This document shows positions 15,834 through 22,711 of a DNA stretch of 64,000 bases, piece by piece. The position numbers and the translations under genes are program-made. Origin of the DNA: Bowmanella pacifica (GTDB lineage: Bacteria > Pseudomonadota > Gammaproteobacteria > Enterobacterales > Alteromonadaceae); the NCBI RefSeq assembly GCF_014645355.1, contig NZ_BMLS01000003.1:434001-498000 (forward strand), written 5' to 3'. Numbering within the stretch: position 1 is the first letter of the stretch; every line of letters starts with the position of its first letter. Under the pieces are notes generated by a model that saw only the letters and a list, made by a program, of their open reading frames with translations, ran no database searches and was not told where the DNA came from.

Positions 15834-15901
15834 CTATTTTTTAGTCAAATCTTAGACTGGGGACTCGGCACAATGAGGTGCTGATTTTGGAGGCTACGCA
15901 G

Positions 15902-16360
15902 ATGACGTTTACGGTACAAAACGTCGACTGGATGAGCGCCAAAGACAAGCTCACAAAGCTGAGAGAAAAGGTATTCGTTTACGAATGGCGGATCCCCAAA
16001 GATGTAGAGTTTGACCGCCAGGACAGTGCCGCCTGTCATGTATTATTGCTGGATGACGCGGGCTTAGAGATAGCGACCGGACGCATCACCGCAGAAGGTG
16101 AGATAGGCCGAATCGCTGTCCTTAATAACTGCCGTAAACCAGAAGTATATCAGCAGCTGTTTGCTGCGTTGCTGGCCATTGCCGAGCAACAAGGCATGCA
16201 GACAGTCTCAGTACAGTGCGAGTTGGAAGGTGTCAACTACTACCAACAACAAGGATTTCGTCCTGTCGGTGCAGTTTATATGGATGCAGGCATACCTCGC
16301 CAGAGAATGGCCTGTAGCATCAAAAAATTCTCACTCACCAAAGTGGAGTTTACCCACTAG
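15902..16360 (+). CDS. GNAT-family N-acetyltransferase
   Basis: About 152 residues from ATG 15902, chosen because GGAGG lies 9 bases upstream; the in-frame GTG 15878 lies before that site. The fold is like ElaA/YjcF-type GNAT proteins: VYEWRIPKDVEFDRQDSAACHVLL, then ATGRITAEGEIGRIAVL and the YYQQQGFRPVG C-terminus. The usual R/QxxGxG/A CoA loop is not obvious: NNCRKPEVYQQLF stands in its place, so catalysis may be altered. Substrate unknown. Confidence 0.75.
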   Translation: MTFTVQNVDWMSAKDKLTKLREKVFVYEWRIPKDVEFDRQDSAACHVLLLDDAGLEIATGRITAEGEIGRIAVLNNCRKPEVYQQLFAALLAIAEQQGMQTVSVQCELEGVNYYQQQGFRPVGAVYMDAGIPRQRMACSIKKFSLTKVEFTH

Positions 16361-16393
16361 GGTGCCCGCACGGGCACCCTGGGTGTATTTTTT
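16359..16393. terminator. Terminator between GNAT and DUF4826 genes
   Basis: AGGGTGCCCG (16359-16368) pairs with CGGGCACCCT (16371-16380). A T run follows at 16388-16394 after a short gap. It serves the plus-strand GNAT gene; the minus-strand gene ends in the T run. Confidence 0.7.
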
Positions 16394-16788
16394 TAAGCCG
16401 TCTCCCAAAGCTCCGCGCGTTCAGAAAAGTCATACAAACCTTCTGCACGGCTTATCAACAAATTAGCAAAATCTTGCTGTGTTTGATCTGGGTTATCGGC
16501 CCGCAAAAGGTTCTCCGCCTTCATTTGCCAGTGCAATGCAAAGTGTTTCAATACCGCCCTGGCATCGTCCGCGACACTGGCCGGTGCAACATCAGAGGGT
16601 AAATCTCCACCAATGGCCCAGTACTGCTTGCCATCAATGGCTTTCACTTTCCATACCGTTAATACCGGCTCCATTACGCGACTTTGTTCCAGCATGACGC
16701 TGTCAATGATCACACCTTTTTCAGCCAGAAATTTGGCGACCTTTTGATACTGATCCCTAACCCAGGTGGATGATTGTTGTTCTGTCAT
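16393..16788 (-). CDS. DUF4826-like protein
   Basis: 131 residues, soluble, acidic. It resembles the short DUF4826 proteins of Alteromonadales, with WVRDQYQKVAKFLAEKGV, the central VWKVKAIDGKQYWAIGGDLPSD and a HWQMKAENL helix. No function is known. It lies two bases downstream of the ydiJ-type gene on the same strand, so the two are probably co-transcribed. Confidence 0.7.
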   Translation of the reverse strand: MTEQQSSTWVRDQYQKVAKFLAEKGVIIDSVMLEQSRVMEPVLTVWKVKAIDGKQYWAIGGDLPSDVAPASVADDARAVLKHFALHWQMKAENLLRADNPDQTQQDFANLLISRAEGLYDFSERAELWETA

Positions 16789-16790
16789 TA

Positions 16791-19700
16791 TTATTTTTCC
16801 TCTAGTAACGCAAGCAGCGCCTGCAGCGGATGCTTAGGTTTATCCCCTTGCATTCTGGCAGTCTGGCTTCGACATGAATACCCGGTAGCCAGGAGCTGTT
16901 CCGTCTTGTAGCCAGCCAAAGCGGGCTGCCAGCTGAGCTCGAAAATGCCTTTGGAGTGTTCCAGATGTGAGGTTTCATGTCCATAGGTTCCGGCCATCCC
17001 GCAACATCCCACCGATACTGGTGTCAGGCTAACCCCAAGACGCGCAAAGATCTGTTGCCACTGCTTTTCCGCAGAAGGTAAGGCGGTTTTTTCTGTACAG
17101 TGAGCAAACAGGGCAAAATCGCGGGTAGATTGCACGGCAAGGTCTGGCAAGGTGACCGTCTCTAGCCACTCATGGATCAATTGAACCTTAAACTCACCTC
17201 GAGTGCTGCCCAACGCCTTTTTGTATTCATCCCGGTAACAAAGCACCAGAGACGGATCGACGCCTATCATGGGGATATTCAGCCCCGCTAGCTGATTAAA
17301 AAATGCTGCTGCGTTTTGTGCGGTCGCGGCAAACTCAGCTAAAAACCCTTTCACATGCTGAGGTTTACCATTGGGTTTAAAAGGCAGTAGCACTGGGTGC
17401 AAACCAAGCTTGCGTATCAGCTTGACTAAATCCTCAATCAGTTCCGCTTCATAAAAGCTGGTAAAGGGATCTTGTACGATCAGCACCCTTTTGCTCAGTT
17501 GCTCGGGATTAAGGGATCTCAGCACGGACAAGTCAAACGCCTGCACTTCCTTGTCGAGTCGGCCAGCCAGCGTTGGATAAGAAAGTGTTGGCGCATCCAC
17601 ATAGCCTACCCACTTACGCAAAGGCCACTCACCTAACACCAGTGCTGCGTTAACCAGACGCGGGGCCTTGGATAATAGCGGTGCCATCTTCTCAACATTG
17701 GCCACCAGGTAATCTTTGAACGGTCTGGCATAGCGGCCGTAATACATATGCAAAAAGCGCGCTCTGAAGCTGGGTACATCCACATTCACCGGGCACTGGT
17801 TGGCACAGGCTTTACAAGCCAGACAGCCGTCCATCGCTTCCATCACCTGATGAGAGAAATCCTGTTTATTGTCTTGCTTGTAGGTGTTGTAGATACGGCT
17901 AAACCAGTTTTGCTTTGTGCCCACGTTATCCAGCTTGGCAACATCAACCCCTTGCTTGCTTAGCAATCTCAGCCATTCACGCATTAAACCCGCACGCCCC
18001 TTAGGACTATGACGCCTATCTTTGGTAATTTTGCTGGAGGGGCACATGGGTGAGGTGCTGTCATAATTAAAACACAAGCCGTTACCATTACAGCTCATGG
18101 CTGGCTCAAAGGCCTCGCGCACCTTCAACGGGATCTGACGGTCATAAGTGCCGCGTTTGGTATCAGATACTTTTACCAGCGCTTCATCTGACTCATAAGG
18201 CGTGCAAATTTTGCCTGGGTTCATGCGGTTAAAGGGATCAAAGGCCGCTTTAATTTTACGTAGTTCAGTAAAGAGCTCTTCGCCGAAAAACGCCGGGCCG
18301 TATTCGCTCCGATAACCCTTACCATGCTCGCCCCACATCAGGCCACCATACTTGGCGACCAAGGTCACGACTTGATCGGACACCTCGGCCATCAGCAGTT
18401 CCTGCAATGGGTCAATCAAATCCAGCGCCGGACGCACATGCAGCACGCCCGCATCTACGTGACCAAACATGCCATATTGCAACCCTTTGGCATCCAGCAG
18501 CGCTCGAAACTCCATAATAAAATCGGCCAGTTTCTCAGGTGGCACAGCCGTGTCTTCGGCAAAGGCGATGGGTTTCTTACTACCTTTGGTTTTCCCCAGC
18601 AGGCCCACCGCTTTTTTACGCATGGCATAAATTTTACCGATATCTGCATTATCCGAGGTAAGCTGATAACCAATCACCCCCGACTTGCCGGTGGTAATAC
18701 AATCATCCAGCATGGCCACTAAGCCGGTGATTTTATCCTGCATATCCTGCTCGGCTTCGGCGTTGTACTCCACCATATTCAGGCCTTGCAGGTCTTTACC
18801 TGGCACATCCTCAATCAGCGCTTTTACCGAGTGCCAGATAATATCTTCCCGGGCCAAATTCAGGACTTTGCTATCAACAGTCTCCACCGAGGTCGCCTGG
18901 GCCGCCACCATCGCCGGGGCATGGCGAAGGGCAGATTCAAAAGAATCGTATTTGACGTTTATCAGTGTTTTATATCGCGCAATGGGCGTGACATTCAGCT
19001 TGGCTTCTGCCACAAACACCAGTGAGCCTTCTGAGCCTGTAATAATACGGCTGAGATCAAAGTGCTGCATATCAGCATCGAACACATGTTCAAGGTCGTA
19101 GCCGGTCAAAAAGCGATTCAGTCGCGGAAATTTGGCCAGGATCTGCTCACGCTTTTGCTCACAGCTTTGCAGCACCTGCGCTACCACTTGGCCGATAACA
19201 TCGCCCTGCCCGGCTAGTTCCCGTGCTTCATCAAGCCCCATGGGCGCGGTATCCAGCAGGCTGCCATCAGCAAGCACCGAACGAAGCGCCAACACATGGT
19301 CGCTGGTTTTACCGTATACCAAGGAGCCTTGCCCGGATGCATCAGTGTTGATCATGCCGCCAATGGTGGCCCGGTTACTGGTGGACAAGTCCGGGGCAAA
19401 GAAAAAGCCATGGGGACGCAGAAAATCGTTAAGCTGATCTTTGATTACACCAGCCTGCACCCGAACCCAACGTTCCTCAGCATTAAACTCGAGGATGTCG
19501 CGCATATGCCGGGACAAATCCACCACTAAACCATCGGTTAGGGACTGACCATTAGTGCCCGTACCGCCGCCGCGGGCCGAGAAGCGCACCTTGTTGTGGC
19601 TTTGCGTTAACTGCCCAATCAACTGCAGATCCGCGACATCCCTTGGAAAAACCACCGCCTGAGGCAGGCGCTGATACACGGAATTATCCGTGGCGACCGC

Positions 19701-19817
19701 CAAGCGGCTGGCATAGCTGGTTTCTATTTCACCTTTAAATTGGGAAGCGCGTAAAGCGTCCAGGTAATCAAGGTAATCCTGTTCAATACTGGCTTTGGAA
19801 TCGACTAGCGGTAACAT
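16791..19817 (-). CDS. ydiJ: FAD-linked oxidase with Fe-S domain, YdiJ family
   Basis: About 1008 residues from ATG 19817; E. coli YdiJ is of similar size. Upstream in-frame starts lack family similarity. N-terminal FAD-binding type 4 domain (FSARGGGTGTNGQ), FAD-oxidase C domain (FGHVDAGVLHVRP), then a ferredoxin-type CLACKACANQCPVN and C-terminal cysteine-rich CCG domains. The family includes D-2-hydroxyacid dehydrogenases that pass electrons to the respiratory chain; D-lactate or D-2-hydroxyglutarate are plausible substrates. Probable operon with the small downstream gene. Confidence 0.88.
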   Translation of the reverse strand: MLPLVDSKASIEQDYLDYLDALRASQFKGEIETSYASRLAVATDNSVYQRLPQAVVFPRDVADLQLIGQLTQSHNKVRFSARGGGTGTNGQSLTDGLVVDLSRHMRDILEFNAEERWVRVQAGVIKDQLNDFLRPHGFFFAPDLSTSNRATIGGMINTDASGQGSLVYGKTSDHVLALRSVLADGSLLDTAPMGLDEARELAGQGDVIGQVVAQVLQSCEQKREQILAKFPRLNRFLTGYDLEHVFDADMQHFDLSRIITGSEGSLVFVAEAKLNVTPIARYKTLINVKYDSFESALRHAPAMVAAQATSVETVDSKVLNLAREDIIWHSVKALIEDVPGKDLQGLNMVEYNAEAEQDMQDKITGLVAMLDDCITTGKSGVIGYQLTSDNADIGKIYAMRKKAVGLLGKTKGSKKPIAFAEDTAVPPEKLADFIMEFRALLDAKGLQYGMFGHVDAGVLHVRPALDLIDPLQELLMAEVSDQVVTLVAKYGGLMWGEHGKGYRSEYGPAFFGEELFTELRKIKAAFDPFNRMNPGKICTPYESDEALVKVSDTKRGTYDRQIPLKVREAFEPAMSCNGNGLCFNYDSTSPMCPSSKITKDRRHSPKGRAGLMREWLRLLSKQGVDVAKLDNVGTKQNWFSRIYNTYKQDNKQDFSHQVMEAMDGCLACKACANQCPVNVDVPSFRARFLHMYYGRYARPFKDYLVANVEKMAPLLSKAPRLVNAALVLGEWPLRKWVGYVDAPTLSYPTLAGRLDKEVQAFDLSVLRSLNPEQLSKRVLIVQDPFTSFYEAELIEDLVKLIRKLGLHPVLLPFKPNGKPQHVKGFLAEFAATAQNAAAFFNQLAGLNIPMIGVDPSLVLCYRDEYKKALGSTRGEFKVQLIHEWLETVTLPDLAVQSTRDFALFAHCTEKTALPSAEKQWQQIFARLGVSLTPVSVGCCGMAGTYGHETSHLEHSKGIFELSWQPALAGYKTEQLLATGYSCRSQTARMQGDKPKHPLQALLALLEEK

Positions 19818-19955
19818 CCGAACAGACTGGCTGGAAAAATGTGCCGCTAGTATACACAAGGGTGCAACCTCCTGTAACAACTTGGCAGCTGAATATCTAT
19901 TCCCTTTCTCTATACTTGATAGCCATATGCTGACTCGGGTCACAGGAGCTGAAAT

Positions 19956-20174
19956 ATGAAAAGTCTGCGAATTGGTCTGGGTATGACCTTTACCCTGATA
20001 GGCACTGTGCTGTTTATTCTGCCCGGTTCCATCTTGTTTCTGCTGGCCGGCTTAGTATTACTGAGTGTGGACTTTCCGGTTGCCCGCCAGTGGTTAAAAC
20101 GCTGTCAGCGTGGCATGTATAAAGGCGCAAGCAGATTAGATAGCATTTTGCTTAATCGTAAACTAAGCCGCTAG
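19956..20174 (+). CDS. Small two-helix membrane protein, PGPGW-like
   Basis: 72 residues. Two hydrophobic segments (about residues 7-23 and 26-42) are joined by LPGSILFLLAG, then a basic tail. The pattern resembles the PGPGW putative-membrane family of short proteins. AGGAG sits 8 bases before ATG 19956. No function is known. It lies between the ydiJ-type gene (divergent) and the tRNA. Confidence 0.6.
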   Translation: MKSLRIGLGMTFTLIGTVLFILPGSILFLLAGLVLLSVDFPVARQWLKRCQRGMYKGASRLDSILLNRKLSR

Positions 20175-20232
20175 CCCCACCAACCTGACTGAATACAAAA
20201 TCAGCAATCAGACATAAAAGCCGAAAAAGCAG

Positions 20233-20261
20233 TTGCGCCGGGAATTCGGCGTCGTTATTAT
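20233..20261 (+). promoter_or_regulatory. tRNA-Val promoter
   Basis: TTGCGC (20233-20238), a 17-base spacer and TATTAT (20256-20261), followed by the GC-rich discriminator ACGCGCCG as expected for stable-RNA promoters. The mature tRNA begins about 40 bases beyond the likely start point. Confidence 0.7.
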
Positions 20262-20309
20262 ACGCGCCGTTCTCAGATGCGTAGCAAATCTGAAACAAAT
20301 CATCAAAGT

Positions 20310-20386
20310 GCGTCCGTAGCTCAGTTGGTTAGAGCACCACCTTGACATGGTGGGGGTCGGTAGTTCGAGTCTACTCGGACGCACCA
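20310..20386 (+). tRNA. tRNA-Val (GAC)
   Basis: 77 bases including encoded CCA. The acceptor stem GCGTCCG pairs with CGGACGC. The D arm holds AGCTCAGTTGGTTAGAGC. The anticodon arm is CCACC-TTGACAT-GGTGG with anticodon GAC, and the T loop is TTCGAGT. It is the only intact tRNA of the window and the source of the repeats just downstream. Confidence 0.97.
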
Positions 20387-20890
20387 TTCTTCTGATTTTT
20401 CCCAAATCTTTTTTCTGTCAAGCTGGTGCAAACACCACCGCTCTCTATGACCCGGTCCGATGGTCGGTAGTTCGAGTCTACTCGGACGCACCATTCTTCT
20501 GATTGATTCCATATCCTTACTATCAAGTTGGTGCAAGCACCACCGCTCTCTATGACCCAGCCCGATGGTCGACAGTTCGAACTGACTCAAAAGCACCATT
20601 TTTCTGATTTATGCCAAATCTTTTTTCTATCAAGTTGGTGCAAGCACCACCGCTCTCTATGGCCCGGTCCGATGGTCGACAGTTCGAGTCTACTCGGACG
20701 CACCACTTTCCTTATTAAATCTCCCGATTGTTAAAAGCTAGTGTCAGCACCACCGCTCTCTATGGCCCGGTCCGATGGTCGGTAGTTCGAATTACTCAAA
20801 GCACCTTTTCCGATTTATCCCAAAGTGTTTCTAGCAAGCTGGTGCAGGTATGAGCGCTCCTTATAAACGGGGTCGAATCTGACAACGCCT
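20387..20890 (+). repeat. Array of degenerate tRNA-Val-derived repeats
   Basis: Four units of about 100-107 bases follow the tRNA (20387-20493, 20494-20598, 20599-20705, 20706-20805), with a fifth remnant to about 20890. Each carries a D-arm-like AGTTGGTGCAAGCACCACC or variant, a shared CGCTCTCTATG block, and the T arm and 3' end of the tRNA. Unit 1 repeats the last 32 bases of the tRNA exactly (20462-20493 against 20355-20386). Unit 3 is nearly exact over the last 28 bases. Units 2 and 4 are decayed. The 5' acceptor strand is missing from every unit, so none can fold as a tRNA. Confidence 0.88.
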
Positions 20891-20940
20891 ATTCCTATCC
20901 ACATTGTGATGTTCAGCATCAGCTATCCGGCAATAGGCTA

Positions 20941-20974
20941 AAAACGCCTGGGTTACTTCATACCCAGGCGTTTT
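20941..20974 (-). terminator. norR terminator overlapping the stop codon
   Basis: AAAACGCCTGGGT (20941-20953) and ACCCAGGCGTTTT (20962-20974) form a perfect 13-bp stem. The norR stop is inside the structure and a T run follows on the minus strand, so the last codons of norR double as terminator. Confidence 0.88.
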
Positions 20975-22482
20975 GCCAATTTGTGCAGATTACTGGGATC
21001 CACTTCAAGCAACTTGGCGGTTTGCGCCCAGTTTTGTCCATTGGCGTCCAATGCCGCCTGAATGGCCTTTCGCTGTGTCTGGTCCAACAGTGTTTTTAAG
21101 GGCATCAGCAGGACGCTTGGCTCTGTATCGCCGATATGGGTTGTTGGGGGGCTGTGTTCAATATCCAAGTCCATCAGATCTGGCACCAATGTAGAGATAT
21201 CACCACGAGCGGGATTTCGTCCCAGGCATTTGATGGCGGCCCGGCTAATGACATGTTCAAGTTCACGGATATTACCCGGCCACTGATAGGCAAGTAGTGC
21301 CGCTTCTGCCTCAGTGGAAAGACGTAAACTGCGAAGCCCGAGACGGGCGCGATTTTGTTCCAGAAAATGGCCGGCCAGCAGCAACACATCATTGCCCCGC
21401 TCCCGCAGGGGCGGAATAGGCACAGGGTACACGGACAAACGATGATACAAGTCAGCGCGAAAATCCCCCTGCTTAACGCTGTCCTTTAGCTGGCGGTTAG
21501 TAGCGGCGATAATACGCACATCCACCTTACGCGGTTTGTCCGCCCCCAGCCGTTGTATTTCACCGTTTTGCAGGGCGCGCAGTAATTTAGCCTGAACCGC
21601 TAGCGGCAACTCCCCCACCTCATCTAAAAACAAGGTACCGCCGTTAGCCGCCTCAAATTTACCGGCGCGCTCCTGATGCGCACCGGAAAACGCCCCTTTG
21701 ACATGGCCAAACAGCTCACTTTCCGCTAAGGACTCTGGCAGTGCTGCACAATTAACATGAATAAGGGGTTTGTTTGCCCTGCGCGAGTGCTGGTGCAAAC
21801 GCCGGGCAAACAGCTCTTTGCCGACCCCGGTTTCCCCCAGCAGTAACACAGGTAATTCAGAATCCGCTACCGTATCCAACTCCCCTAACAACTGCTGAAG
21901 AACCAGGCTACGCCCAACAATTTCGGCATCGTCCGTGGCACTACCTTCCTGTCTCACCGCCGCATTAATCCGTGACTGACGCAGACTGCGGTTTTCCATC
22001 TCCAGTCTGGTGGTGCGTATAGCCGCTTCCAGCAGCAGTTTTTGTTGTTTGAGGGCACTTTGGGCTGACGTGGAAAAGGTACCAGGAAGCAGGCTGTCGA
22101 AGGTGATCACGCCCCAGACCTTACCGTCCTGCTCCAAACGCATTCCCATGCAGTCATGCACGGGTAAAGGTTGCCCTTCTATCTGATCCAATAAGCCGTC
22201 GTAGGGGTCAGGTAAGGCGCTGCTGTGTTCAAAACATACCGGCTGATGCTCGCTGGTCAAAATCGCGGCCAAACGAGGATGTTGTGCTGGCAAAAAACGT
22301 CGTCCCAGGGTTTCTTTGACCAGGCCTGTTACTGCCAAGGGTTTCAGCACCTCCCCTTCCAGCTTCAATAGGGCTACGGCGCCACACTGAAATTCGGCCT
22401 TAAGGGTTTTAACCAGTCGTTCAAAGCGCAGTAGGTCGGGTAGCTCAACGGCTAGATCGGCCACAAGAAATTCATTCATCAT
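20953..22482 (-). CDS. norR: NO-responsive sigma-54 activator NorR
   Basis: About 509 residues. An N-terminal GAF domain, which in E. coli holds the mononuclear iron that binds NO, is followed by an AAA+ sigma-54 activator domain (Walker A GETGVGKE, Walker B GGTLFLDEVGEL) and a C-terminal Fis-type helix-turn-helix (NWAQTAKLLEVDPSNLHKLA). The sigma-54 contact loop reads GAFSGA instead of GAFTGA, with Ser at residue 266. ATG 22482 (or 22479) has GGTGG upstream; the open frame starts seven codons earlier at a TTG. It is divergent from norZ and probably controls it. Confidence 0.93.
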   Translation of the reverse strand: MMNEFLVADLAVELPDLLRFERLVKTLKAEFQCGAVALLKLEGEVLKPLAVTGLVKETLGRRFLPAQHPRLAAILTSEHQPVCFEHSSALPDPYDGLLDQIEGQPLPVHDCMGMRLEQDGKVWGVITFDSLLPGTFSTSAQSALKQQKLLLEAAIRTTRLEMENRSLRQSRINAAVRQEGSATDDAEIVGRSLVLQQLLGELDTVADSELPVLLLGETGVGKELFARRLHQHSRRANKPLIHVNCAALPESLAESELFGHVKGAFSGAHQERAGKFEAANGGTLFLDEVGELPLAVQAKLLRALQNGEIQRLGADKPRKVDVRIIAATNRQLKDSVKQGDFRADLYHRLSVYPVPIPPLRERGNDVLLLAGHFLEQNRARLGLRSLRLSTEAEAALLAYQWPGNIRELEHVISRAAIKCLGRNPARGDISTLVPDLMDLDIEHSPPTTHIGDTEPSVLLMPLKTLLDQTQRKAIQAALDANGQNWAQTAKLLEVDPSNLHKLAKRLGMK

Positions 22483-22503
22483 GGTATTAATTACCACCAA
22501 CAA

Positions 22504-22541
22504 GGTTATTTCAACCCTATCACGATAGGGTTGAAATAACC
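22504..22541. promoter_or_regulatory. Twin NorR-type enhancer sites in a 38-bp palindrome
   Basis: GGTTATTTCAACCCTATC (22504-22521) and its exact reverse complement (22524-22541) are separated by AC. Each arm contains GT-N7-AC, the core described for E. coli NorR sites: GGTTATTTCAACC and GGTTGAAATAACC. The palindrome lies between norR and norZ, about 60 bases upstream of the sigma-54 promoter, the expected place for an enhancer. Confidence 0.8.
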
Positions 22542-22581
22542 ATTCGATATATTACCTCAATTTATTCAACTAGTTATGTTG

Positions 22582-22596
22582 TGGCATAGGGTTTGC
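22582..22596 (+). promoter_or_regulatory. Sigma-54 promoter of norZ
   Basis: TGGCATAGGGTTTGC matches the sigma-54 consensus TGGCACG-N4-TTGC with only the CG of the first block changed and exact spacing between the -24 GG and -12 GC. With a NorR gene and GT-N7-AC sites beside it, the assignment is strong. Confidence 0.85.
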
Positions 22597-22636
22597 GAAG
22601 ACAGAAGGCACATCAAATAAAAGGAAGGAGTATTCC

Positions 22637-22711
22637 ATGCAAATTCACTGTGCTCTTTTAGCCGTTCAACATGCGCCCCGGCTTTGCACAAAGGGGGGCA
22701 ACCATGGCTAA
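22637..22711 (+). CDS. Candidate 24-residue leader peptide before norZ
   Basis: ATG 22637 follows AAGGAAGGAG with ideal spacing, a better ribosome-binding site than most genes here. The frame encodes 24 residues, MQIHCALLAVQHAPRLCTKG and then GNHG, with two Cys and three His. It stops at TAA 22709-22711, overlapping the norZ start (ATG 22704) in another frame. Translation could be coupled to norZ. No similarity is recognised; that it is translated is inference from the ribosome-binding site. Confidence 0.45.
   Translation: MQIHCALLAVQHAPRLCTKGGNHG

Noticed and set aside
20208..20599. Open frames on the minus strand across the tRNA and its repeats, reading VRPSRLELPT-like peptides
   Set aside because: They are translations of tRNA-Val and its derived repeats, a well-known source of false protein calls. 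No ribosome-binding site or independent coding signal was seen.
20387..20805. The regular units could be taken for a CRISPR array
   Set aside because: Units are about 105 bp, derived from the adjacent tRNA, with no short repeat-unique spacer pattern and no cas genes nearby.
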